A DNA stretch of 64,000 nucleotides from Cytophagales bacterium (GTDB lineage Bacteria > Bacteroidota > Bacteroidia > Cytophagales > 172606-1), in assembly GCA_030446715.1 (NCBI GenBank), contig JAUJMU010000002.1, positions 337,754 through 401,753 on the forward strand. Direction: 5' to 3'. This document shows positions 41,487-49,050 of this stretch, piece by piece (the stretch's first letter is position 1; every line of letters begins with the position of its first letter). A program made the translations under genes and the position numbers. The notes below the pieces were generated by a model. That model was not told the origin of the DNA. It saw only the letters and a program-made list of their open reading frames with translations, and did no database searches.

Positions 41487-43295
41487 ATGAAAAATTTAAA
41501 CGGATCACTAAAATTGTGCGTGGTCATGCTGATGATAATTGGCCAGTATTCCAGTTGTTTGGCGCAGGTATTCAGCGTAAATTTTGAAAACGGGACGACG
41601 GCGCAAAACGGTACTACTGATTTGGAAGTAGCAAATAAAGGTACCATTACCGTGGTGCCCAACCCCGAGAAAGAAACATTGAACAGTTCCAACAACGTAG
41701 CGCGTTGCCTCATCGCAGGAGATGTATGCGTTCCAGGGCCTGGGGAAAATCAAAGAGCCGAAATAGCTTCATATTATAGGGAACGCTTTCAAACATTGAA
41801 TACCACTCATACCTATAGATGGTCGTATTATCACAGGGGGACTTCAGCAAATTACACTTTCGCTATGTTGAGTCAGTTTAAGACTTATCCGTGTGCAGAA
41901 TCAAGTTCACCTACAACGATTTGTTATGAGGGCGGAATTTTTAACAACGTGACGTTTATAAATAATGATCTTAACCAGACAGAATTCAGATTCAGGGCAG
42001 AGCCGAATTGTTTTAAGGAGAATGTCACATCGTCAAGTAATACATGGACAGATCTGACATTAGAAATTCATTGGTCTAAAGGAACCGATGGCTGGTATAA
42101 AATGTATAAAAACGGAGATCTGATTCGCTCCATGTCTAATATCAGAACACTGATGTCAGATTTCAAAGAGGATAATTCTTGTAACATCTATTGGGCTGTA
42201 GGATTATATACTTGTGTCAGCAGTGGATCGCTCGAGCTTTTCGTGGATAACATGGAGGTGCATTATGGGGCGGTGGGCCCCCGCAAGATTGCTGATACGA
42301 CCCCTCCCGCTGCTCCGGCTGGTCTGGCTGCTTCTAGTATCACGGCAACGGGGGCCGCGCTAACCTGGTCCCCATCAACCGACAACGTTGGCGTGGCAGG
42401 ATATAATGTATACAAAGGAACAACGCTCGTCAATTCGTCACTGGTTACCTCCACCAATTACACGGTAAGCGGGCTGTCGCCAAGTACCACGTATACTTTT
42501 ACGGTAAAGGCCAAAGATGCAGCCGGCAATGAATCAGCCGCCAGCAATGCGGTTACCTTTACGACGGCGGCCCAGTCCCAGAAAATTACGCCCGCTTCGG
42601 TATCAGCCAGTGCCGATGACGGCAATGTGCCGGCCAATACCCTGGATGGTAATTTAGCCACCCGCTGGTCGGCGCAGGGAGACGGCCAGTGGATACGTTA
42701 TGATCTGGGACAATTCTATACGGTTAATTTTTTGAAAATCGCTTTCTACTCCGGCGACGTCCGCAGTACCCTGTTTGACGTGCAGTACTCAGCCGATGGA
42801 GTTAGCTGGACCAATGCCCAGACCGGCCTGAGAAGCAGCGGCACGAGTACTGCTTTAGAAACCTTCGACGTGCCCGACGGAGCGGCCCGATACGTCCGCT
42901 ACCTGGGCCATGGCAATACGGTAAACACCTGGAACAGCCTCACCGAAGTAGAGATTTATGGTAGTGCAACATCCTCTGCTCGAACTACTAATTCGACAGA
43001 AACAAAATCGGGAGCGGAATCAGCGGAAGACGGGTTCAACCATTCAGGAATAAACATAGTTCCAAATCCCACTTCCGGTCTGTTTCGCGTGACGCTTGAT
43101 CCGGACAAATGGAATGAAGCGACCCTCACCGTAAGCGATGTTCTGGGTAAAGTCTACATTAGTAAAGAATATGACGCCAGGAAGCACGGCAAAACGGTAG
43201 AATTTGATCTTTCAAGCAGCCCTGCGGGTGTTTATATTTTAAAAGCTCACAATTTTAGAAGAAAAGCCAGTGGTAGAATTATAAGAATCCGGTAG
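41487..43295 (+). CDS. secreted polysaccharide-lyase-like protein with FN3, F5/8C and T9SS domains
   Basis: 602 residues. Signal peptide (to about 26, CLAQ). Residues about 28-262 resemble the jelly-roll of heparin-lyase-I-like polysaccharide lyases (ENQRAEIASYYRERF, HTYRWSYYHRG, TDLTLEIHWSKGTDGWYKMY, LELFVDNMEVHYG). Then a fibronectin III domain (about 270-362; DTTPPAAPAGLAASSITATG), an F5/8-type C (CBM32-like) domain (about 365-492) and a type IX secretion sorting domain (about 518-602; GINIVPNPTSGLFRV, SSSPAGVYILK). The lyase-like module is AT-rich while the FN3/F5-8C part is GC-rich, indicating a chimeric origin. It probably cuts a uronic-acid polysaccharide outside the cell. Confidence 0.75.
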   Translation: MKNLNGSLKLCVVMLMIIGQYSSCLAQVFSVNFENGTTAQNGTTDLEVANKGTITVVPNPEKETLNSSNNVARCLIAGDVCVPGPGENQRAEIASYYRERFQTLNTTHTYRWSYYHRGTSANYTFAMLSQFKTYPCAESSSPTTICYEGGIFNNVTFINNDLNQTEFRFRAEPNCFKENVTSSSNTWTDLTLEIHWSKGTDGWYKMYKNGDLIRSMSNIRTLMSDFKEDNSCNIYWAVGLYTCVSSGSLELFVDNMEVHYGAVGPRKIADTTPPAAPAGLAASSITATGAALTWSPSTDNVGVAGYNVYKGTTLVNSSLVTSTNYTVSGLSPSTTYTFTVKAKDAAGNESAASNAVTFTTAAQSQKITPASVSASADDGNVPANTLDGNLATRWSAQGDGQWIRYDLGQFYTVNFLKIAFYSGDVRSTLFDVQYSADGVSWTNAQTGLRSSGTSTALETFDVPDGAARYVRYLGHGNTVNTWNSLTEVEIYGSATSSARTTNSTETKSGAESAEDGFNHSGINIVPNPTSGLFRVTLDPDKWNEATLTVSDVLGKVYISKEYDARKHGKTVEFDLSSSPAGVYILKAHNFRRKASGRIIRIR

Positions 43296-43304
43296 GAAAT
43301 TTAA

Positions 43305-43375
43305 ATCAAAGCGGGTAAACTTATGAAGTGTGCATATTAAAAGTATACACGCTTTATGAGTTTACCCGCTTTGAT
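43305..43375 (+). repeat. strong hairpin after the lyase gene
   Basis: ATCAAAGCGGGTAAACT (43305-43321) is perfectly mirrored by AGTTTACCCGCTTTGAT (43359-43375), with further pairing inside the 37-nt centre (GTGTGCATA/TATACAC). It lies 9 bp after the stop codon and 41 bp before the next gene. There is no T-run, so it may protect the mRNA end or attenuate readthrough rather than act as a standard terminator. Confidence 0.75.
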
Positions 43376-43416
43376 GAATACTTTCATGTGCAACGAATTT
43401 TCTTAAATAAGGGACA

Positions 43417-44955
43417 ATGTCACAAGATTTCTCAAAAGGAAGAAGAACTTTTCTTGGATCAGCCGTGTCAGCCGCCATTGGGCTTCCTGCCGTGGCAAAA
43501 GCACCATGGCGCCCTAAGCCCGGGTTTGACCGGCACGTGGCTCGCGTGAAATATGATGAAACGAAACCTTTTCCCTCCGACAAGCGCCGCCCGTTCGGGT
43601 GGCCCTCCTTTTGCGTAAACAGTGGGGTTAACCAAGGCCAGCAGGCGTATCTGGCATTCCCTTCACTCAATGAAGCCGGCACCAACCTATTGTTCCGGAT
43701 TACCGCCGGCATTGATTTCAGGGAAGAAAAAGAACTCACGTTGCTTACCGGAAAGACCGGGGAGGAAATCGCCGGCATGCCCATGCGCTACGCGCATCCT
43801 TTTCAGCCATTCCAGGTAAAGATTGAAGAGCAGTGGATCACCAGGATTAAAAAACAGGGAATCAAACTCAAGTTAACCAAAGGGGAAACAGACGCCTGGT
43901 TCCTGCTGCCCGGCAAAAACCTAACCGATGGCCAGGGCCTGCAACCGCAACTCTTGAGCAACTCAGGACCAGGGTCCGAAAAAGATTTTCTCCATACTCT
44001 TTTTTCTTTAAACGCCGTCAGTCCGTTTGGGTGGATGGGCGGTTGCGTGCTTGATGGTTTGCTTGCCTTGGGGGCAAATGGCTCGGGGCCGGCACTTAAG
44101 ACCCTGGAGAGCCACTTGCGTTATTTCATCAATGATAAAACCGGCGTACAGTTTGAAGACCCCCATACCCGTCCTTTAGACGGCACTTTCAATAGCCTGG
44201 AGGATTTCCTGCCCTTTAGTGCCATCGTAAAGTTACTGCCCAACCATATTTCGGTGGACCGCGTTTTGGATTTCTGCGCCAAGGCAAGGGATGAGCGTGG
44301 GTTGATCGCGGCCCGGGAGATTACTACGGAAGGGTGCTATACGCTGGCCTATCCGCTGGCCTGCATCGCCGCGGCCCGCAGCGACCAGCCACTGGCCGAC
44401 CTGGCAGCCAAACAATTGCTGCATCGCATGCAGTTTCTGCGCACCGAGGGAGCCATTTTTCAAAGGGCTACCCGGGAAGGTGAAAAAGGCTATAGAAACT
44501 GGGGCCGAGGGGTGGCCTGGTACCTGCTGGGGATGATCAAAACGTTAAGGGTGCTCAAAAGGGGCAATCTCATCTCCGAGCCTTTGCGCAATGAACTGCA
44601 ACAAGCTTGTTTAGCTGCTTGCCGGATGACGGCTCTCCTGCAAAACAACGATGGGTTGTGGTATGCCTACATTGATCAGCCGGCAACAAAAACAGACGCC
44701 TCTGCCTCGGCCGGGATTGCGGCCGGCCTGGCCTGGTGTTACCACGAAAAAATTGTGGACAAATCCTATTACGACCGCTCCCGGAAAGCCTACCAGGCAC
44801 TGCTGCCACTGCTCACGCCCGATGGGTTTCTCACCAACATCACCCAAATTAACCGGGGCGGAGAAGCACTCCAGCAAAACGGCTACCGGGTGATTTCCCA
44901 GTTCGGCATGGGCCTGCTTGCCCAGCTGAAAGCGGCGCTGGAATGGCAGCCGTAG
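43417..44955 (+). CDS. glycoside hydrolase of the GH105/GH88 type
   Basis: 512 residues with a twin-arginine-type N-terminus (KGRRTFLGSAVSAAIGLPAV). The C-terminal two thirds form an (alpha/alpha)6 toroid: TLESHLRYFINDKTGVQFED, CYTLAYPLACIAAARSD, and NWGRGVAWYLLGMIKTL, which matches the family helix (NWxRGxGWxxxAL). These enzymes remove the unsaturated uronic acid that lyases leave at chain ends, consistent with the lyase-like gene immediately upstream. Substrate (rhamnogalacturonan or glucuronan type) is inferred only. Confidence 0.7.
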   Translation: MSQDFSKGRRTFLGSAVSAAIGLPAVAKAPWRPKPGFDRHVARVKYDETKPFPSDKRRPFGWPSFCVNSGVNQGQQAYLAFPSLNEAGTNLLFRITAGIDFREEKELTLLTGKTGEEIAGMPMRYAHPFQPFQVKIEEQWITRIKKQGIKLKLTKGETDAWFLLPGKNLTDGQGLQPQLLSNSGPGSEKDFLHTLFSLNAVSPFGWMGGCVLDGLLALGANGSGPALKTLESHLRYFINDKTGVQFEDPHTRPLDGTFNSLEDFLPFSAIVKLLPNHISVDRVLDFCAKARDERGLIAAREITTEGCYTLAYPLACIAAARSDQPLADLAAKQLLHRMQFLRTEGAIFQRATREGEKGYRNWGRGVAWYLLGMIKTLRVLKRGNLISEPLRNELQQACLAACRMTALLQNNDGLWYAYIDQPATKTDASASAGIAAGLAWCYHEKIVDKSYYDRSRKAYQALLPLLTPDGFLTNITQINRGGEALQQNGYRVISQFGMGLLAQLKAALEWQP

Positions 44956-45040
44956 CGCGGTTCCTGTAGCAATAACGCGGGCCCGTGAAGTCCGGCGCCA
45001 AAAGAGTCAAATACCATAGTCAGTCCCTAAAAACAGTTGA

Positions 45041-46501
45041 ATGAAGACATCTTTCCTTCCCTTTTCTGTTTTGATTTGCCTGCTCTTCAATGCGGCACCC
45101 GGGTGGATGCTAGCCCAAAGCCGCGCATCCATTCGTCCCCTCAAAGTAGACGCGGGCGGGCATTACCTGGTCAATGAAGAAGGCGTACCCTTTTTCTGGC
45201 TGGGCGATACGGCCTGGAAATTATTTGCCAACCTTGACGAGCAGGAAGCCCACCGGTATCTTACAGACCGGAAACAAAAAAAGTTTACCGTCATCCAGGC
45301 CCATTTACTGGACTGGGAATTTAACGCTGCCAATGTGTATGGTCATCCTCCTTTTGTCGACGGCAACATCAACACCCCCGACAGTGCCTATTGGGGTCAC
45401 GTCGATTTCATTATTGATCAGGCAGAAGCGATGGGGCTGTATATGGCCTTGTTGCCCATCTGGGCAAGAAGCCATATTGAACCCCAGGTTGGCGGGGCCG
45501 AAGGGAAGGTTTTATACAACGATACGCTTGCTGCCTACCACTATGGCAAATTCTTAGGCGACCGTTACAAAGAAAAAAGACATATCATTTGGATCCTTGG
45601 CGGGGATGCGTGGGGCACGCGAGACGTTATCTACGACCGACTGGCCCAGGGATTGGCCGCTGGGGCAGCGGGTGGAAAACAAGCTGCCTTACTGATGAGC
45701 TATCACCCCCCGGGCGGCACGCATCGCCCGCCGGCTACCTCTTCGGGCGAGTTCTATCATAACAAGGCGTGGCTGGATTTCAACATGATCCAATCCGGCC
45801 ACCGGGTAGACAATCAAAATTATAAGACCATTACGCAGGACTACCAGCGAATGCCCATTAAACCCACTTTAGATTCGGAGCCTTGCTACGAGCAGCATCC
45901 GGTAGAGCATAAGTTTGAGAAAGGAGTTTTCAATGCCTGGCACGTGCGCAGGCGCGCTTACTGGTCGCTGCTGGCAGGCGCATTTGGCTTTACGTATGGG
46001 GCCAACGGCATCTGGCAAATGGACAAGCCCGGCAAGATCTTTCAGCAAAGCCATCACAATTATTTTTGGTATGATGCCCTGCACTTCGAAGGCGCTAGGG
46101 ATATGGCGTACGTCCGTGCACTGATGGAGTCAAGGCCGTTCCTTAATCCGGAGAGAGTGCCTGATCAATCTATTTTAGGGGTTGAGGCCGGCACGGTAGA
46201 TGAAAGGGTGCAATGTGCCCGTGCAGTGGACGGCAGTTACTGGATAATGTATATCACCAACGGCAGGGAAATTACCGCTGATCTTTCCAAAGTCTCCGGC
46301 GAAAAGTGCCATGCCTGGTGGTACAATCCCCGGGATGGCAAAACGTACAATGCTGCCAACAAGCAGAAAAACAAACCTTTTGGGAAGTTTTCCACCGCTA
46401 AGGCGCAGCAGTTTGATCCACCTGGAAAAACCGGACCCGGCAACGACTGGATTCTGGTGCTTGATAACGCGGAAAGTCATTATTCTATTCCGGGTTATTG
46501 A
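45041..46501 (+). CDS. DUF4038-type glycoside hydrolase (GH140 apiosidase-like)
   Basis: 486 residues with a signal peptide (to about 28, WMLAQ). The DUF4038 TIM barrel starts with KVDAGGHYLVNEEGVPFFWL and GDTAWKLFANLDEQEAHRYL, and continues with FTVIQAHLLDW, MALLPIW, HIIWILGGDAWG and KPTLDSEPCYEQHP (likely catalytic acidic residues). A DUF5060/putative collagen-binding C-terminal domain (about 390-480; WIMYITNGREITADLSKVSG) follows. GH140 members release apiose from rhamnogalacturonan II; here it supports a pectin-like or other uronic-acid glycan as the target of the locus. Confidence 0.85.
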   Translation: MKTSFLPFSVLICLLFNAAPGWMLAQSRASIRPLKVDAGGHYLVNEEGVPFFWLGDTAWKLFANLDEQEAHRYLTDRKQKKFTVIQAHLLDWEFNAANVYGHPPFVDGNINTPDSAYWGHVDFIIDQAEAMGLYMALLPIWARSHIEPQVGGAEGKVLYNDTLAAYHYGKFLGDRYKEKRHIIWILGGDAWGTRDVIYDRLAQGLAAGAAGGKQAALLMSYHPPGGTHRPPATSSGEFYHNKAWLDFNMIQSGHRVDNQNYKTITQDYQRMPIKPTLDSEPCYEQHPVEHKFEKGVFNAWHVRRRAYWSLLAGAFGFTYGANGIWQMDKPGKIFQQSHHNYFWYDALHFEGARDMAYVRALMESRPFLNPERVPDQSILGVEAGTVDERVQCARAVDGSYWIMYITNGREITADLSKVSGEKCHAWWYNPRDGKTYNAANKQKNKPFGKFSTAKAQQFDPPGKTGPGNDWILVLDNAESHYSIPGY

Positions 46502-46810
46502 GCGGCTATCCCAAAACTCAGAACGGGTTGCCCGCAATGCGCAAGTAGCTTGTATCCTCGTCACGGTCATTATTATTCAACTGAGCACCATTACAGCTAC
46601 TGTAAGGGCTACCTGAAGCACTGTGATGACTTGACGGGTACGGTTTTGGGGGCACGATATTGGCATTGTTTACAAGGGGAAAAAAGAGTTAAAGCTCTCT
46701 ACACTCCTTGATCCAATTGCTGTTGATCTGTGACTTCACGAACGACTGGTTTCAAGAATAAAGCCAAAATCAATCAGAAACACCATTTTGCCCTTTGAGC
46801 ATGTGAAAAT
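46502..46810. other. intergenic region, no gene
   Basis: 309 bp of mixed composition between the GH140-like gene and a truncated isomerase gene. No open frame with recognisable content and no clear hairpin was seen. Confidence 0.5.
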
Positions 46811-47272
46811 ATGAACCGTAGGGCATTTCTGAAAAATACTGCGTTGGCTATGGGTGCCTTTGCATTTTCTGATTATGCGATAAAAAAGTACGAACCGCTA
46901 TTATCCTTCTCTACACTTGGTTGCCCCGATTGGACTTTAGAGAAGATTATTGGTTTTGCTGTTGACTACGGCTACCAGGGCTTGGAGGTACGGGGCCTGT
47001 TGCGTCAGCTGGACCTTACAAAAGCCACCGAATTTTCTACAGCACAAAACCGGGCAGTCACGGTAACCCGGATGAGGGAGCATGATTTAAAATTTGTCAG
47101 TCTGAGATCATCGGCCACCCTGCATTTTGCCCGGGGAACGGAGCGGCAAAGGAACCTTGATGAGGGGAAGCGCTTCATTGACCTGGCCCAGCAAATTGAT
47201 TGCCCCTTTGTACGGGTGTACCAAATACGTGGGCTCCGGTTCATGTCAGCAGCAGTCTGGTTATTTTGGTAG
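46811..47272 (+). pseudogene. truncated sugar phosphate isomerase/epimerase (xylose-isomerase-like TIM barrel)
   Basis: 153 residues remain. A twin-arginine-type start (MNRRAFLKNTALAMGAFAFS) leads into the first strands of an AP-endonuclease-2/TIM-barrel protein (FSTLGCPDWTLEKIIGFAVD; YGYQGLEVRGLLRQLDL; RFIDLAQQIDCPFVRV). After PFVRV the homology stops and 17 unrelated residues lead to a stop. Complete members are about 280-330 residues, so the second half is deleted. It was probably part of the neighbouring carbohydrate locus. Confidence 0.8.
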
Positions 47273-47295
47273 TTGTTGGCTGTTCGGGAGGCAGA

Positions 47296-47336
47296 AACCA
47301 AAAAGAGGAATGACTGGTGCATCCCTCTTTTTGGTT
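47296..47336. terminator. bidirectional terminator-like hairpin
   Basis: AACCAAAAAGAGG (47296-47308) pairs perfectly with CCTCTTTTTGGTT (47324-47336) around a 15-nt loop. The A-rich and T-rich arms would work as a terminator in either direction. It follows the truncated isomerase gene and may be the original gene's terminator, left after the deletion. Confidence 0.65.
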
Positions 47337-47399
47337 ATGGCAGCGGAAAGAACCGGCAATTCATCCTGCCTTTCTGAAAGTATCCGTTAAGAGGCTATC

Positions 47400-47673
47400 C
47401 GAAAAACCGGTTCCCGGAGACTTATAGGGAAGAATTCCATTGAAGCCTCACCCTGAATCCCAGGACTGACGTCCGCTCCTCTCGCACTCCCGTGCTCAGG
47501 AGTCAGGGAGAGGGACTTGACTGCGACGCTTCTGCTCCCCTTCTCCCAGGGAGAATCCCGAAGGGTACGGAGGCGGGAGCCGAACGTACCGAACGTAGTT
47601 CAGCGAAGCTAACGGGCCGGGGATGAGGCTTCCTGAAGACTTTTCCCTATAAGTCTCCAAGAACCGAAAAACC
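47400..47673. mobile_element. MITE-like element with 9-bp flanking direct repeats
   Basis: GGTTCCCGGAGACTTATAGGGAA (written in two parts: GGTTCCCGGAGA, then CTTATAGGGAA; 47409-47431) is mirrored at 47643-47665 with two mismatches. The roughly 256-bp element has a second inner inverted pair GAAGCCTCA/TGAGGCTTC and no meaningful ORF. CGAAAAACC occurs directly at both edges (47400-47408 and 47665-47673), as expected of a target-site duplication. Confidence 0.7.
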
Positions 47674-47699
47674 CCATTACATGTTTGAAAATGAGTTGG

Positions 47700-48005
47700 T
47701 TATGACGCAGAACAGGGTATTTTCCGGATAGGCACCAAGTGCTTTTTAATTTTTTGCTTTAAAGCCTCAGCATTGTGGTCTGCTTCATCCAAGCCCTTCC
47801 CTACCCACTCCAAAAGTATTGCAACGGCCTTAGTCTGCTCTTTCAACTGCTCCGCGGATGAAACCGGGAGATTTGCCAGTTCATGCTGCAGCCTTATTGT
47901 ATCATCAGGAGAAAGTTTCTGCAACCGGGTCAGGTAATCAGTCGGCTGATCAACGTTCTGATAAAATTGTGAGGCTAATCCACGTATATACTCTTGATTG
48001 CCCAT
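47700..48005 (-). CDS. small helical protein of unknown function
   Basis: ATG 48005 gives 101 residues (MGNQEYIRGLASQFYQNVDQ ...); an upstream GTG at 48041 would overlap the preceding frame. The composition is helical and AT-rich at DNA level (LQKLSPDDTIRLQHELANLP; VAILLEWVGKGLDEADHNAE). No family recognised. It follows another helical frame on the same strand, suggesting a small accessory operon that was partly destroyed. Confidence 0.5.
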   Translation of the reverse strand: MGNQEYIRGLASQFYQNVDQPTDYLTRLQKLSPDDTIRLQHELANLPVSSAEQLKEQTKAVAILLEWVGKGLDEADHNAEALKQKIKKHLVPIRKIPCSAS

Positions 48006-48025
48006 AAGATTCAGGGTAATAAATA

Positions 48026-48259
48026 CTATTCCAGTAACCACTTCAGCACATTGATTCGCTTTTCTACCTCTGCTACCCGATTCCGATAATTTTGTATCAA
48101 CAGCTCATAGTTTTGCAACGCATCATGTAGTATTTCAGTTTCTCCCGGAAAGCTTTCCGTCTTTACCAATAAATCAGCCCTTGCGGTTTCGGTCAGGAGC
48201 AATGCATTTCTAAAATTTTCCAGATGAGCTAACTGCTTTTCAACTTCTGATTCAATTTG
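48026..48259 (-). pseudogene. 5'-truncated coiled-coil protein fragment
   Basis: A 77-residue frame without a start codon runs directly from a stop at 48260-48262 to TAG at 48026: QIESEVEKQLAHLENFRNAL, ALQNYELLIQNYRNRVAEVE, ending KRINVLKWLLE. The heptad-like pattern and codon use look genuinely coding, so this seems to be the 3' end of a gene whose beginning is lost. It would be just upstream of, and nearly overlapping, the small helical gene at 47700-48005. Confidence 0.5.
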
Positions 48260-48430
48260 TTACCGGTGAAAATAATCCACTCTCTTTCTTTTGAAAAGAG
48301 GGTTCCATTAATCCACCTCATTTAAAATTCAGTCTGCCTGGGTTAGTTTGGTAGAGGAAAGGACATGAGTTTTGATTTTACCTTTCAATGGAAGACAGTT
48401 CTCTCCTTTACCTTACTTGATTTGGTAAAA

Positions 48431-48566
48431 ATGCTTCTGCGGCAGGCTTTGTTCTTTTTGTCATTGCTACAAAAAGAACCAAAAAAATCCAGGCCCAATA
48501 ATGCTTCCCCGCTACAGGGCCAATGCGCCCCCCGCTATTGGGCCGGGCCAACGCGCCGCGTGCACC
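48431..48566 (+). repeat. structured intergenic repeat, copy A
   Basis: About 136 bp. Hairpin 1: GTTCTTTTTGT (48451-48461) with ACAAAAAGAAC (48469-48479), loop CATTGCT. Hairpin 2: GGCCCAATA (48492-48500) with TATTGGGCC (48536-48544). An inverted second copy lies at 48833-48968. The apparent protein (FLSLLQKEPKKSR) is probably a by-product of the repeat. Confidence 0.75.
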
Positions 48567-48832
48567 AACTGGTATGAAATGCACATTGAATTTTGTGCGG
48601 AGCCAGACTGCTGTAATGGTAACACAATCTCATTTATCCAACTACATTTATTCAACTATAGTGCTTCGGGTCACAAATCAGACAATCAAGAAGGAGAAGG
48701 AATCACATTAAACTTGTTGGATTATTTTATTTGCCTTTGATAACTAAGTCTTTCGTTTGTCAAAAAAGTGGCTGGAAACACTATAATTTCTTATCTGCTT
48801 CTTCATTGAAAGTGGGATGAATCCGCAGTTGG

Positions 48833-48968
48833 TGGTGCGGCGGCGGGCAGGCCCGGCAAAATGGCGAGGGGCGCGTTGGCTACGCGGGCGGAAGCTTTCA
48901 TTTTGCCTGGATTTTTTTGTTACTTTTTGTAGCAATGACAAAAAGTAAAATGCCTGCTCCTGAAGCAT
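48833..48968 (-). repeat. structured intergenic repeat, copy B (inverted)
   Basis: Inverted copy of the element at 48431-48566. Hairpin 1: TTACTTTTTGT/ACAAAAAGTAA with the same loop CATTGCT; hairpin 2: GGCAAAATG/CATTTTGCC. Relative to copy A, two pairs in hairpin 1 and three in hairpin 2 have changed on both sides, so base pairing is kept. Confidence 0.75.
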
Positions 48969-49000
48969 ATTTAAGCTATACAGATCAGCCTAAATGCGAA

Positions 49001-49023
49001 AAGGGATGCTTTGGACATCCCTT
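49001..49023 (-). terminator. terminator downstream of lepA
   Basis: AAGGGATG/CATCCCTT forms an 8-bp stem with a 7-nt loop; on the minus strand it is followed by TTCGCATTT, a weak T-run. It lies 28 bp after the lepA stop codon. Confidence 0.6.
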
Positions 49024-49050
49024 CCCTTCTATTCAAGAATAAGATAGTTT

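Noticed and set aside
48365..48577. Small protein FLSLLQKEPKKSR and its inverted relative at 48744-48968
   Set aside because: Both frames coincide with the structured repeat; base changes preserve hairpins and not protein, so they are probably not genes.
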